The notes under the pieces were generated by a model that did no database searches, was not told where the DNA came from, and saw nothing but the letters and a program-made list of their open reading frames with translations. This document shows, piece after piece, positions 8,835-17,819 of a stretch of DNA of 33,516 nucleotides. Both the position numbers and the translations under genes were made by a program. The DNA lies in NCBI GenBank assembly GCA_030826915.1, contig JAUUDE010000034.1, positions 1-33,516 on the forward strand. The letters run 5' to 3'. The DNA comes from Thiomicrospira sp. GTDB taxonomy: Bacteria > Pseudomonadota > Gammaproteobacteria > Thiomicrospirales > Thiomicrospiraceae. Within the stretch, counting starts at the first letter, position 1; every line of letters begins with the position of its first letter.

Positions 8835-9602
8835 ATGGTTTTAGCTTGGATTGGAGCGCTTTTCATTGGTGTGACATTAGGTCTGTTAGGTTCAGGTGGT
8901 TCAATTTTAACCGTACCGGTTTTAACCTATTTAGTGGGTCAAGAAACCAAAGTGGCTATTGCCGGATCTTTGATGATTGTTGGGGTTATCAGTCTGTTTT
9001 CAGCTATCCCGTACGCTAGGCAAAAACTGGTGAAATGGCGCACAGTCATTCTGTTTGGTGTTCCAGGTATGGTTGGTGCGGTGGTGGGTGCATGGTTGGC
9101 GCACTTTGTCAGTGATGCTTTGCAAATGTTGATATTTTCGGTTCTGCTTTTGGCCGCATCTTATCTTATGTTTAAACCAATGAAGTTGGACGAAGCAGAT
9201 AAAGAGCACGCAGAGCGCGGCATGAGCAAAATTGCCATTGATGGTTTTGTTGTAGGCGCGGTAACAGGCCTGGTTGGCGTTGGGGGTGGGTTTCTCATTA
9301 TTCCTGCTTTAGTTCTGCTAGGTGGTTTGTCTATGCGCTTAGCGGTAGGTACCAGTTTGGTGATTATCTCTGTTAAGTCGTTTGCTGGTTTTATTGGATA
9401 TTTAGGTGTTTTAGAAACCCTCAACCTAAGTATTGATTGGCAAATTATTTGGATATTCTCCATCATTGGTGTGGTGGGCGGCTGGTTAGGCCATAAGATT
9501 AGTAGCAAGGTGAATCAACAGCAATTAAAGCGCGGCTTTGCCCTGTTTTTGGTGTTAATGGGTGCGTTTATTCTTTATAAAAATATCCCTAATTTGTTTT
9601 AG
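8835..9602 (+). CDS. TauE/SafE-family sulfite/anion exporter
   Basis: This 255-residue integral membrane protein has about eight hydrophobic segments. It is built as two related halves with Gly-rich repeats (GLLGSGGSILTVPVLTYLVG at about 15-35 and GLVGVGGGFLIIPALVLLGG at about 140-160), the hallmark of the TauE/SafE (formerly DUF81) family. Members move sulfite, sulfoacetate or other anions across the inner membrane; the substrate here is not known. The start ATG directly follows the trmA stop codon. In a sulfur-oxidising host a sulfite role would make sense, but that is speculation. Confidence 0.85.
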   Translation: MVLAWIGALFIGVTLGLLGSGGSILTVPVLTYLVGQETKVAIAGSLMIVGVISLFSAIPYARQKLVKWRTVILFGVPGMVGAVVGAWLAHFVSDALQMLIFSVLLLAASYLMFKPMKLDEADKEHAERGMSKIAIDGFVVGAVTGLVGVGGGFLIIPALVLLGGLSMRLAVGTSLVIISVKSFAGFIGYLGVLETLNLSIDWQIIWIFSIIGVVGGWLGHKISSKVNQQQLKRGFALFLVLMGAFILYKNIPNLF

Positions 9603-9650
9603 CTTGATTTCGCATATTAAAAGCTTTTGTTTACTGGCTAAAAGTGAATT

Positions 9651-9662
9651 ACCAGGCCTGGT
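9651..9662. repeat. ACCAGGCCTGGT palindrome, copy 3 (intergenic)
   Basis: This copy lies in the 95-bp gap between the exporter and the MOSC gene, free of coding constraint. As RNA it could form a short hairpin, but no clear U-tract follows. Confidence 0.8.
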
Positions 9663-9697
9663 TGTTTAAGGTTGTCGTTTAATTGAAGGACATAACT

Positions 9698-10375
9698 ATG
9701 AAGATTGTTTCACTCAATATAGGTCAACGTAAAGAGCAACCATGGCGTAACGGCACTTTTACTGCTATTCACAAAGAAGCGGTTACAGGAGCGTTGCAGT
9801 TAACTGAAACAGGCCTGCAAGGTGATGAGCAGGTTGATACCAAAAACCACGGTGGTGAGGAAAAAGCAGTATTAATTTTGCCAAGCAATGCCTATATGCG
9901 ATTTGAAATCAGTGAGCCTTACGGTTTTTTAGGTGAAAACCTCACTATTGACGATATTGATGAAGCGCAGGTGTGTTTAGGCGACCGTTTACAAATTGGT
10001 TCGGTTTTGTTGGAGGTGACACAGCCTAGATCACCGTGTTGGAAACTGGATGCTTTAGCTGCCGACAATACCAATTGGCAAACAGGAAAGTTTTTGCAAG
10101 CCTATAGCGACAGTGGTCGTGTTGGGTTTTATTGCCGAGTGCTTGGTACAGGTGAGTTACAAAAAGGCCAATCGGTTACTTGGTTAACTCGCAATAAAGA
10201 CAGCAACAAAGATAAAAAATATCCAAAAATCACAATTCAAAAACTGTTTTTAGCCAAACATAAGCCTAGTACAGATAAGGATTGGTGTTTGCTCGAAAAG
10301 GCCTTAGAACATCCAGCGCTTTCCAAGGCTTGGCAAAATCAATTGATGCATTTGTTACAACAACGTCATCCTTAA
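9698..10375 (+). CDS. MOSC domain-containing protein (YiiM-like)
   Basis: The start is taken as ATG 9698, because GAAGGA lies ten bases upstream; the longer frame from TTG 9683 would include the ribosome-binding site itself. This gives 225 residues. MOSC domains are the C-terminal molybdenum-cofactor-binding domain of cofactor sulfurases, and stand-alone members such as YiiM act in molybdoenzyme-linked reduction of hydroxylated compounds. Visible motifs are KNHGGEEKAV near 49, GFLGENLT near 80, and the conserved cysteine in TQPRSPCWKLD near 118, the likely Mo ligand. It converges with the DUF3616 gene 39 bp away. Confidence 0.85.
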   Translation: MKIVSLNIGQRKEQPWRNGTFTAIHKEAVTGALQLTETGLQGDEQVDTKNHGGEEKAVLILPSNAYMRFEISEPYGFLGENLTIDDIDEAQVCLGDRLQIGSVLLEVTQPRSPCWKLDALAADNTNWQTGKFLQAYSDSGRVGFYCRVLGTGELQKGQSVTWLTRNKDSNKDKKYPKITIQKLFLAKHKPSTDKDWCLLEKALEHPALSKAWQNQLMHLLQQRHP

Positions 10376-10414
10376 CTATTTACCTATTTTCTATTGAGCT
10401 GATGCATCATTGGT

Positions 10415-11416
10415 TTAACGAATAGCACATTCAAATTGGCTAGGTTGACCATTTATTAAACCGTCTTGCACAACAACAAATTGAATGGATTGGCTGGTTT
10501 TTTGAATGAATTGAATGCCTTCTGGTTTACCTTGTGAACTAGGTAAATCGCATAAATGACGTAAGTTTTGTTGATTAGAATCTTTATTTTGTATCGAATC
10601 CTCACCATTCCAAACAAAGACTTGATAAGGCGAGGTTTGGTCGCCCACCGCACCAGTTAAAATCAGAAATTGATTGCCCATTTCTGACATTCCTCTTATG
10701 CCGTTGCCAGCAAGAGTTAAGTAACGTGTTTGTTGTTTTTTCACTCTAAATGTTTTTTTAGCCAACTTTAAGCGTAAAACAGGCACGATATTACCTCGTA
10801 AAACTGGGCCTCTAAACCCAAGCAATAAGCGGCCTTTTTTATCAATGGCTAGGCCTTCAATATCGATGCCATTCTCTTTGCTTGGAATGCCGACAAACGA
10901 CTTTAATATTGGGTGTTTTGATAGTTCAGCGGTTAAAGAGAGTGAGTTAATTTGACGAACGTTGGATTGATTATCCAACTCTATTCTAAATAGCTGTTGT
11001 CTGTCTGGTTCAGGATAGACTTTTTGTAAACGTTTTATATTCTCTTTTTCAGACAGGCCTGCTTTGATTTTTTTACGTTTGGCGCTGTGTGAACCCAAAG
11101 CATATAAATACGGCTTCTTCCAAGCTAAGGCTTCAATATCAATCTCATTAGATTTGTCGGTTAAGGTAATCAGTTTGTGAGGTTGCCACTGATGATTTTT
11201 AGCCCTTTTTAAAACTTCAATCTGATTGCCTTCGTCGCTTGCCAAAAACATCCAACTTTTATTTATGGCTATACCACTGATATTCATATTATCAATATTA
11301 AGAGGCTTAGAAACCAACCAGGCCTGGTTATTACTCGTTTTAGCAACCGTGTTTGCCCAGCAGTTTACACTGTAAAAGTTTAAAAACAGTAGGATAATGG
11401 GTATTAACAAACGCAT
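10415..11416 (-). CDS. DUF3616 family secreted protein
   Basis: This 333-residue protein has a clear signal peptide (MRLLIPIILLFLNFYSVNCW, then ANT). The mature sequence has several beta-propeller-like blades with the family features DIEALAWKKPYLYALGSHS (about 95-113) and DIEGLAIDKKGRLLLGFRGP (about 190-209). These resemble DUF3616 proteins, whose function is unknown. The AACCAGGCCTGGTT palindrome encodes NQAWL right after the signal peptide (about residues 29-33). It is divergent from ttcA and convergent with the MOSC gene. The DUF assignment is from memory of the motif and should be confirmed. Confidence 0.7.
   Translation of the reverse strand: MRLLIPIILLFLNFYSVNCWANTVAKTSNNQAWLVSKPLNIDNMNISGIAINKSWMFLASDEGNQIEVLKRAKNHQWQPHKLITLTDKSNEIDIEALAWKKPYLYALGSHSAKRKKIKAGLSEKENIKRLQKVYPEPDRQQLFRIELDNQSNVRQINSLSLTAELSKHPILKSFVGIPSKENGIDIEGLAIDKKGRLLLGFRGPVLRGNIVPVLRLKLAKKTFRVKKQQTRYLTLAGNGIRGMSEMGNQFLILTGAVGDQTSPYQVFVWNGEDSIQNKDSNQQNLRHLCDLPSSQGKPEGIQFIQKTSQSIQFVVVQDGLINGQPSQFECAIR
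11317..11328. repeat. ACCAGGCCTGGT palindrome, copy 4 (in DUF3616 gene)
   Basis: This is the core of a 14-bp perfect palindrome, AACCAGGCCTGGTT (11316-11329), read on the minus strand as Asn-Gln-Ala-Trp-Leu. Confidence 0.8.
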
Positions 11417-11496
11417 AATTTTCTCAAAGTTCTCATGATCATTAGTCCAAGTTTACATCAAAGCATTTATAAACGAAGCAGTTTGCTTAACTTCTT

Positions 11497-11525
11497 TTGG
11501 GGTTATCTGTTTGCCAGTGTAAAAT
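11497..11525 (+). promoter_or_regulatory. Sigma-70-type promoter candidate for ttcA
   Basis: TTGGGG (11497-11502) and TAAAAT (11520-11525) are 17 bp apart. The -10 ends 25 nt before the chosen ATG at 11551. This also argues against the TTG at 11497 as a start codon. Confidence 0.45.
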
Positions 11526-11550
11526 AGCGCAATTGAAAAAGGTTGAAGTT

Positions 11551-12381
11551 ATGACAGACGTTACAGAAAAGAAGTTAACTAAAAAAGAGCGTACCAAAGA
11601 TTGGATAAAACCACCTAAGGCGATTATGAAACCAGTTGGCAGAGCGATGGCGCAATATAAGATGTTGCGTGATGGAGATAGAGTTTTGCTTGGGCTGTCT
11701 GGTGGTAAAGATTCTATGGCACTTTTGGTGATTTTAAAACACCTGCAACGTCATGCACCGGTTAAATTTGAATTGGCAGCCTGCACTATTGACCCCGAAA
11801 TTCCAGGTTTTGATCCTTCGCCACTTAAAGCGTGGTGTGCCAAAATGGATGTGCCCTATTTTTATGAGTCAGAAGATATGGTGGGCATGGCGGATCAGCA
11901 TATGAAGGGTGACTCTTTTTGCAGTTTTTGTGCACGTCAAAAACGTGGCATTTTATATAGCACTTGTCGCAGAGAGGGTTATAACGTCTTGGCTCTGGCA
12001 CAACATTTAGATGATTTGGCGGAAAGCTTTATTATGTCCGCTTTTAATGCAGGGCAACTGCGAACAATGAAAGCGCATTATTTAAATGACGATGGGGATG
12101 TTCGTATTATTCGCCCGTTGGTGAGAGTGCGTGAAAACCAAACACGAGATTTTGCTGTCTCTGCTGACCTGCCAGTTATAGAAGATAATTGCCCAGCTTG
12201 CTACGCTAAACCTCAAGCAAGAGCAGAAACCAAAGCACTGCTTCTGGAACAAGAGAAAAAGAATAAACACCTCTATGCTAATTTATGGCGAGCGATGCAG
12301 CCGTTGATTGCCGATGATAATCACGAAGGTAAGGCGGCACTTGAACCAAGTGTTGAATTAGCCGATAAAAGCGATAAATAA
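11551..12381 (+). CDS. ttcA: tRNA 2-thiocytidine synthetase TtcA
   Basis: This ATP-dependent, Fe-S-cluster-containing enzyme thiolates cytidine 32 of tRNA. The ATG at 11551 is chosen because AAGG lies nine bases upstream and MTDVTEKKLTKKERTKDW is a natural N-terminus; the product is then 276 residues. It shows the PP-loop SGGKDSM near 52-58 and the paired cysteines of CSFCARQKRG near 130, which hold the cluster together with a further Cys. LAQHLDDLAES near 156 and CPACYAKPQ near 212 are also family motifs. Its stop codon overlaps the ATG of the acyltransferase gene (TAATG). Confidence 0.95.
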   Translation: MTDVTEKKLTKKERTKDWIKPPKAIMKPVGRAMAQYKMLRDGDRVLLGLSGGKDSMALLVILKHLQRHAPVKFELAACTIDPEIPGFDPSPLKAWCAKMDVPYFYESEDMVGMADQHMKGDSFCSFCARQKRGILYSTCRREGYNVLALAQHLDDLAESFIMSAFNAGQLRTMKAHYLNDDGDVRIIRPLVRVRENQTRDFAVSADLPVIEDNCPACYAKPQARAETKALLLEQEKKNKHLYANLWRAMQPLIADDNHEGKAALEPSVELADKSDK

Positions 12382-13304
12382 TGAGTAGAAAGTCTAAAAA
12401 AACAGTGAATGACCAGGCCTGGTTAGGTGCGATTCTAAAAGGATTAGTGGTTTTTTTTAGTTGGTTTCCATTACGTTTTAATCAGATTTTGGGCGCTGGG
12501 CTTGGTTATCTTTTATTTTGGATTCCAAATGAAAACCGTCGGGTTGCACAAATTAATTTAAGTCATGTTTATACGAATTTATCTAAAAAACAGCAAACGG
12601 CTTTACTCAAATCTAATCTAATCGAAACAGCGAAAGCGACTTTGGAATTAGGTCCCGCTTGGTGCTGGGATGGTCATAAACTTGTCCGTTTAGTAACCGA
12701 GGTTAAAGGGCAGGAACTCATTGACCAAGCTGTAGCGAAAGGTAAGGGAGTGATTTTTTTGGGCCCTCATCAAGGTTCTTGGGAGTTAATTGGGACTTAT
12801 CTTTCCGCTTTATACCCTTCCACTTTTTTATATCGCTCACCTAATATTCCATCTGTAGAAGGGTTTATGGTGAAAGCACGCGGGCGATTTGGTGCCAAAC
12901 TAGCACCAACTGATGTCAGAGGGGTGAGAACTTTAATGAAGTCGTTGAAGAATAATGAAGTTACTGTTATTTTGCCAGATCAAGACCCTGGCGAGTCTGG
13001 AGGTGAATATGCACCGTTTTTTGGCAGGCCTGCCAGAACCATGACTTTGGTTAGTAAATTGATTCAAAAAACCGATTGTGCCTGTTTATTTGTGGTGATG
13101 CAGCGCCTGCCTAAAGCACAAGGTTATGTTTTACACGTATTACCTGCCGATGAAAAGCTGGCAAGTGAAGATTCGCTAGAAGCAACCAAAGCACTTAACA
13201 ACGGTGTAGAACAATGTATTGCGCTTGCACCAGATCAATACCTATGGTCATACAAACGTTATCGTAAACCGCCCCCTGGTTTTGAAAACATTTACAAGAA
13301 GTAA
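12381..13304 (+). CDS. LpxL/HtrB-family lipid A acyltransferase
   Basis: This 307-residue protein belongs to the lysophospholipid/late lipid A acyltransferase family, which adds a secondary acyl chain to lipid A at the inner membrane. A hydrophobic N-terminal segment (ILKGLVVFFSWFPL, about 18-31) anchors it. The H-x4-E catalytic motif is GPHQGSWE near 127-134. LPDQDPGESGGEYAPFFGRP (about 198-217) is another family signature. The start overlaps the ttcA stop. GACCAGGCCTGGTT encodes DQAWL at residues 11-15, and TGGCAGGCCTGCCA encodes part of FGRPAR. Which lipid position it acylates cannot be told, so no symbol is given. Confidence 0.85.
   Translation: MSRKSKKTVNDQAWLGAILKGLVVFFSWFPLRFNQILGAGLGYLLFWIPNENRRVAQINLSHVYTNLSKKQQTALLKSNLIETAKATLELGPAWCWDGHKLVRLVTEVKGQELIDQAVAKGKGVIFLGPHQGSWELIGTYLSALYPSTFLYRSPNIPSVEGFMVKARGRFGAKLAPTDVRGVRTLMKSLKNNEVTVILPDQDPGESGGEYAPFFGRPARTMTLVSKLIQKTDCACLFVVMQRLPKAQGYVLHVLPADEKLASEDSLEATKALNNGVEQCIALAPDQYLWSYKRYRKPPPGFENIYKK
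12412..12423. repeat. ACCAGGCCTGGT palindrome, copy 5 (in acyltransferase gene)
   Basis: This copy is read as Asp-Gln-Ala-Trp-Leu near the poorly conserved N-terminus of the acyltransferase. Confidence 0.8.
13022..13035. repeat. TGGCAGGCCTGCCA perfect 14-bp palindrome
   Basis: This CAGGCCTG palindrome has different flanks that are still symmetric. It is read in the third frame as Arg-Pro-Ala. Confidence 0.75.
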
Positions 13305-13327
13305 CCAAGCTTGGTTGCTTTAATTTT
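13299..13327. terminator. Hairpin at the lpxL-like/EamA convergence
   Basis: AAGTAACCAAG and CTTGGTTGCTT form a 22-bp near-perfect inverted repeat with one G-T pair, covering the acyltransferase stop codon. TTTAATTTT follows on the plus strand. The core AACCAAGCTTGGTT resembles the AACCAGGCCTGGTT palindrome with two complementary changes. It probably ends transcription of the ttcA-lpxL-like operon. Confidence 0.5.
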
Positions 13328-14237
13328 AACTGTTTCGTTTATAACTCAGTAAAGAAACCCCGCCTAGAACAAATAACATACCTACTGCATGCCACAGGGT
13401 AAAGGGTTCGTTTAGAATCCAGATGGCTAATCCCATTGTCATAATCGGGCCTAAAGTGCCAATAATGCCAGTTTGAGCTGGGCCAATTTTATGGATGGCT
13501 TCGCTAATCATAAAGCTGGGTATCACGGTACTGAAAATCGCCAATAAAATAAGCCAGAGCCAAGCCATGGGTGAAACGGTTAAATCGGCATAGTCGTTGA
13601 ACAACGCAAAATGAATCAGTACAAAGATGCTTGAAATGCTCATGGCCAGGCCTGTAAACCAAACACTGCCTATTTTTTGAATCTCTTGTTTACCAAATAG
13701 CACATAAAAAGAGAAAGAGAGTGCCGCTAATGCTACTAGTAATGTACCTAAAGGCACATTGTCGCCCGTGATAGAAAGCTCTTTATAAAAGACAATCCAT
13801 AAGCCTAGATAAGTAATGAAAAGCGATACGATGATTTTACGAGTCAGGGGTGTTTTGAAAAACCACGCACCTAAAAGAGCAACCATGATTGGGTAGGTAA
13901 ACAGCGTTAAACGCTCTAATTGAGCGCTGATCATCTCTAGGCCTTTAAGATCGAACCAAGAGGAGAGGTAGTAACCGATAAAGCCTAAAAAGGCGATTTT
14001 AATCCATTTTTGAGACAGGTTGTCTGGAACGGTTTGTTTTTTTGTTAACCAAATTAAAACAGTTAAATAAATCGGCAGTGCAATAGCCATTCTTAACATC
14101 AGCACACTGTCGGTATTTAAACCTTCGGCATAGGCGAGTTTGATAAAGATGGATTTGATTGAAAATAGGCCTGTGCCAATGATGGCAAGCCAGAGCCCAA
14201 TGGTAGTTGGTGACCAACCATATACAAAAGATTTCAC
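13326..14237 (-). CDS. EamA/DMT-family transporter
   Basis: This 303-residue membrane protein has about ten hydrophobic helices in two EamA-type repeats (GLWLAIIGTGLFSIKSIFIK near the start; LGTLLVALAALSFSFYVLFG in the middle). It ends with a short basic tail, YKRNS, as usual for drug/metabolite transporters. The start is GTG at 14235-14237, inside a GTGA overlap with the methyltransferase stop, so the two are translationally coupled. The substrate is unknown. A CAGGCCTG site at 13647-13654 is read as Thr-Gly-Leu-Ala. Confidence 0.85.
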   Translation of the reverse strand: MKSFVYGWSPTTIGLWLAIIGTGLFSIKSIFIKLAYAEGLNTDSVLMLRMAIALPIYLTVLIWLTKKQTVPDNLSQKWIKIAFLGFIGYYLSSWFDLKGLEMISAQLERLTLFTYPIMVALLGAWFFKTPLTRKIIVSLFITYLGLWIVFYKELSITGDNVPLGTLLVALAALSFSFYVLFGKQEIQKIGSVWFTGLAMSISSIFVLIHFALFNDYADLTVSPMAWLWLILLAIFSTVIPSFMISEAIHKIGPAQTGIIGTLGPIMTMGLAIWILNEPFTLWHAVGMLFVLGGVSLLSYKRNS

Positions 14238-14848
14238 TTTTTACGGCCAACGTACCAAGCGTAGCGCTGTTTGCTTGTTTCCGTTTCTTCTTCTTGTTTT
14301 GCTTTGGAAGAAGAGCGGTTTTCATTTGGCAACCAACCTTCTCCATACACAAGCGTTTCTAAATTTGACCAGGCCTGGTTGAGTTCATTGGTTTTTAGAT
14401 AAAAGTCTGGGTTTTGTGGTGCATTTTCTTGCACTGGAGCAAGAAACGTCTGATAAAACAGCAAACCATTGGGTTTTAGTGCGTCAGCAATGGCGCTAAA
14501 TTGATTTCTATCTAAATAACGACTGACTACGATGACATCATACTGCTGATAAGGCAGAATCATCTGCTGCAAATCGGTAAGCAATGGCGTGATGGGTAAT
14601 TGATTGAGACTTGCCCAATTATTGAGTATGGTAAGAGCGTTGTCAGAAATATCCCAAGCGTGAGTTTTAAGCCCACACTGCGCTAAGAAACGGGCATTAC
14701 CACCTAAACCACAAGCAAGCTCAAGGGCTTGTCCATGAAAGGGCAGTAAACGACTATGTTGTTTGAGCACAAAGCAAGGGTTAGCAGGTGTTTGCAACGT
14801 GGCCGTTTTATACTTTTCATCCCATTTTTGTGCGGTGCTATTGGTCAT
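14234..14848 (-). CDS. Class I SAM-dependent methyltransferase
   Basis: This 204-residue protein has the SAM-binding motif ALELACGLGGNARFLAQCGL near 41-60 and the acidic residue ending strand 2 in THAWDISDNAL. The later motif is YDVIVVSRYLDRNQF near 108. Length and sequence resemble TehB/UbiG-like small-molecule methyltransferases. It starts 12 nt after the trkH stop and overlaps the EamA start, so it is the second-last gene of the minus-strand series. The substrate is unknown. Confidence 0.8.
   Translation of the reverse strand: MTNSTAQKWDEKYKTATLQTPANPCFVLKQHSRLLPFHGQALELACGLGGNARFLAQCGLKTHAWDISDNALTILNNWASLNQLPITPLLTDLQQMILPYQQYDVIVVSRYLDRNQFSAIADALKPNGLLFYQTFLAPVQENAPQNPDFYLKTNELNQAWSNLETLVYGEGWLPNENRSSSKAKQEEETETSKQRYAWYVGRKK
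14368..14379. repeat. ACCAGGCCTGGT palindrome, copy 6 (in methyltransferase gene)
   Basis: This copy is within GACCAGGCCTGGTT on the plus strand. On the gene strand it is read as Asn-Gln-Ala-Trp-Ser. Confidence 0.8.
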
Positions 14849-14860
14849 AAATTTTACTGC

Positions 14861-16312
14861 TTATTTGCGCCAGAAAGCGGCTGTAAATAGAACTAAAAGG
14901 GTAAATATTTCAAGTCGCCCTAATAACATGGCAAAGGTTAACACCCATTTAACAGGATCACTCATTGACTGAAAATTCGCCGCTACTTCACCTAAACCGG
15001 GGCCTAAGTTATTCATCATCGCAGCAATCGCAGAAAATGCAGTGACTTGATCCACACCCAGCGCCATGATTGTTAGCATTAAGATGGCAAACGTAAAAAC
15101 GTAAACCGAGAAAAAGCCCCAAACCGCGGTCATGACTTTTTCTGGGATACTTTTACCACTGAGTTTAACTGGCATAATTGCATTTGGGTGAAGCAGGCCT
15201 GATATTTCTCGCATACCTTGTTTGAACAACAAGATAAAACGAATCACTTTCATTCCCCCTGCTGTTGAACCAGCGCTACCTCCAATAAAACTCATAAAGA
15301 TGAGTAGGATAGGCAGGAATCCAGGCCAAGCAGAGAAGTCTGCATTGGCATAGCCTGTAGTTGTGGCTAGAGACACGGTCTGAAATAGGCCGTAGCGTAG
15401 GGATTCTTCCCAAGTTGGATAGACATTTTGAAAATAGAGATAGGTGGTTACAATTGCAGCCGCGCCAAGTAACAAGCCTGCATACACTTTAAATTCAGGG
15501 TCGTGAAAATAGGCATAGCCACTCAGGCTTCGAAATGCCGTAAAATGCAATGCAAAGTTAACAGCAGATAAGAACATAAAAATAATCGCAACGATTTCAA
15601 TGTTGATGTTGTTAAAGTAACCAATACTAGCATCGTGAGTGGAGAACCCGCCAATAGCCACGGTTGAAAAACTATGGCTAAAAGCATCAAACCAATTCAT
15701 GCCAGCCATCCAATAACTAACAGCACAAGCTATGGTTAACCCCAGGTAGATGTACCATAGCGCTTTGGCAGTTTCAGAAATACGTGGTGCAATTTTAGAG
15801 TCTTTAATTGGTCCAGGTGTTTCCGCACGATAGAGCTGCATGCCCCCAATGCCAAGCATAGGCAAGATGGCAACGGCTAAAACGATAATACCCATACCGC
15901 CCATCCACTGTAACTGTTGGCGATACCAAAGTATGGCATGGGGTAGACTATCTAAACCGACAATAACGGTTGCACCTGTGGTAGTCAGGCCTGAAAAAGA
16001 TTCAAATATGGCATCGGTTAAACTCAATGGCACATCTTTGGCTAAATAAAACGGTAAAGCACCTGCTAAACCCAGTACGGTCCAGAACATGACCACAATT
16101 AAAAAGCCATCGCGAATCTTGAGTTCTCTGGAATGATTGCGAACCGGATACCAAATTAATAACCCTGTTAATAATACGCCAATTAGTACGCCACTAAAGG
16201 CATATAGCCCGCCATCTTGATAGTATGCGGCTACCATAATAGGCGGTAACAGGCTGATACTATAGACCATAAGTAGCAGTCCAAAGACTTTGAATATAAT
16301 TTTAGAATGCAT
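14861..16312 (-). CDS. trkH: Trk potassium uptake protein TrkH
   Basis: This 483-residue integral membrane protein is the K+-translocating subunit of the Trk system, with the usual length of TrkH. P-loop selectivity regions are visible as FSGLTTTGATV (about 108-118), SFSTVAIGGFSTHDAS (about 213-228), TVSLATTTGYANADFS and a final AMMNNLGPGLGEV. SFIGGSAGSTAGGMKVIR near 340 is a TrkH signature. It lies 24 nt after trkA, whose product regulates it. Two CAGGCCTG sites (15194, 15986) encode Ser-Gly-Leu. Confidence 0.97.
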   Translation of the reverse strand: MHSKIIFKVFGLLLMVYSISLLPPIMVAAYYQDGGLYAFSGVLIGVLLTGLLIWYPVRNHSRELKIRDGFLIVVMFWTVLGLAGALPFYLAKDVPLSLTDAIFESFSGLTTTGATVIVGLDSLPHAILWYRQQLQWMGGMGIIVLAVAILPMLGIGGMQLYRAETPGPIKDSKIAPRISETAKALWYIYLGLTIACAVSYWMAGMNWFDAFSHSFSTVAIGGFSTHDASIGYFNNINIEIVAIIFMFLSAVNFALHFTAFRSLSGYAYFHDPEFKVYAGLLLGAAAIVTTYLYFQNVYPTWEESLRYGLFQTVSLATTTGYANADFSAWPGFLPILLIFMSFIGGSAGSTAGGMKVIRFILLFKQGMREISGLLHPNAIMPVKLSGKSIPEKVMTAVWGFFSVYVFTFAILMLTIMALGVDQVTAFSAIAAMMNNLGPGLGEVAANFQSMSDPVKWVLTFAMLLGRLEIFTLLVLFTAAFWRK

Positions 16313-16336
16313 AATTATTGATGACTTATTTTGATA

Positions 16337-17737
16337 TTAACTAAACCAACTGCGTTTTTCTTCGGGAGAGAAGAGTTGAGCAATTTCAGCCGAATTTTCA
16401 GAGTTACTTAAAAAAAGGATAATATGATCTTCTGCTAAGATCTCTAGAGAACGGTGCGCAATAATAACCTCATCTTCACGGATAATGCAGCCTACGGTAA
16501 TATCACTAGGCCATTGAATTTCACCCACTTTCTTACCAATGATTTCTGAAGTGTTTTCACTTCCATGCGCAATCACTTCCATAGCTTCGGCCGCGCCTTT
16601 GCGAAGAGTGGCTACTTTAACTGTGTCGCCTTTGCGTGTATAACGCAATAAGTGACTGGTGGTAATACTATCTGCAGAAATCGCTACATCAATACTGTTT
16701 CTTTGAATAAGTTCAACGTATGACTGTTTGTTAACTAACGATATTACTCTGCGAACCCCAAGTTTTTTTGCAAGCATACCAGAGATAATATTGGCCTCAT
16801 CATTATTGGTCACGGATATAAAGAGGTCGATTTCATCAATGTTTTCTTCAAGCAATAAATCTTTATCAGAAACATCGCCATGAATGACAATTGTGTGTTC
16901 AAGAGACTCTGCGATTTCACGAGCTTGTTCTAGGTTGCGGTCAATCACCTTGACTTGATGATTGCCCTCTAAGGCTTGAGCGAGGCTAAAGCCAATATTA
17001 CCGCCACCACCAATCATAATTTTACGAGATGGTTTAGCTTTGCTTCGACGCAATTCATTAACAATAATGGAAATGTGTTCCGTTTTAGCTAAGAAAAAGA
17101 CTTCATCTCCCGCTTTAATAATCGTGTCACCAGTCGGCATAACAACTTTATTTCGGCGGTAAAGTGCAACAATACGTGTTTTGATGTTTTGTGGCAGATA
17201 CTGACTTAAAGAGCAAATCTTTTTACCAACTAACAAGCCTTCAGCATAAGCTCGTACTGCAACTAAACGCACCTTACCTTCAGCAAAGTCAATCACCTGT
17301 AAGGAGCCAGGATAATTAATAAGCTGGAGTATATAATCTGTTACTAGTGATTCAGGGCTAATCAATACATCGATTGGAATTGCATTAATATTGTCTTTAC
17401 TGTCAAACAGTTCGGGATGTTCAAGGTAGCTACTGCTGCGTACACGGGCTATCTTTTTGCCCGTTTTGTACATGCTGTGTGCTATGTGGCAGGCCAAAAT
17501 ATTGGTTTCATCATCTTGAGTTGCCGCAACGAGCATGTCAGCGTCTTCTAATCTCGCTTGAGCAAGGATATCAGGGTGCGAAGCATGGCCGATAACGGTA
17601 CGAATATCGAGCCTGTCTTGTAACCTTTGTAAATTAAGGCGGTCTAAGTCAACAACGGTGACGTCATTGCTTTCTTGAGCTAAAAGTTCTGCCAGAGAAG
17701 AACCAACCTGGCCTGCTCCCAATATCACAATATTCAT
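16337..17737 (-). CDS. trkA: Trk potassium channel regulatory protein TrkA
   Basis: This 466-residue cytoplasmic protein gates TrkH in response to nucleotides. It has two tandem RCK units. The first Rossmann motif is VILGAGQVGSSLAELLAQ (3-20), with Asp at the end of strand 2 (VVDLD). The second is MIGGGGNIGFSLAQAL near 241, with VIDRN. Each is followed by a TrkA_C domain. The length is close to the usual 458. A 165-bp gap holding a strong hairpin separates it from ntrX upstream. Confidence 0.97.
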   Translation of the reverse strand: MNIVILGAGQVGSSLAELLAQESNDVTVVDLDRLNLQRLQDRLDIRTVIGHASHPDILAQARLEDADMLVAATQDDETNILACHIAHSMYKTGKKIARVRSSSYLEHPELFDSKDNINAIPIDVLISPESLVTDYILQLINYPGSLQVIDFAEGKVRLVAVRAYAEGLLVGKKICSLSQYLPQNIKTRIVALYRRNKVVMPTGDTIIKAGDEVFFLAKTEHISIIVNELRRSKAKPSRKIMIGGGGNIGFSLAQALEGNHQVKVIDRNLEQAREIAESLEHTIVIHGDVSDKDLLLEENIDEIDLFISVTNNDEANIISGMLAKKLGVRRVISLVNKQSYVELIQRNSIDVAISADSITTSHLLRYTRKGDTVKVATLRKGAAEAMEVIAHGSENTSEIIGKKVGEIQWPSDITVGCIIREDEVIIAHRSLEILAEDHIILFLSNSENSAEIAQLFSPEEKRSWFS

Positions 17738-17819
17738 TATGTTTTATCATCTCAACATTAACGGAGTAAAGTGTTGCTATAGATGGTACCTATCACTATA
17801 CACTCGCCTCACAAAAGTT

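Noticed and set aside
9683-9697. TTG start for the MOSC protein
   Set aside because: The ATG at 9698 has GAAGGA at proper spacing, and the five extra residues would overlap that ribosome-binding site.
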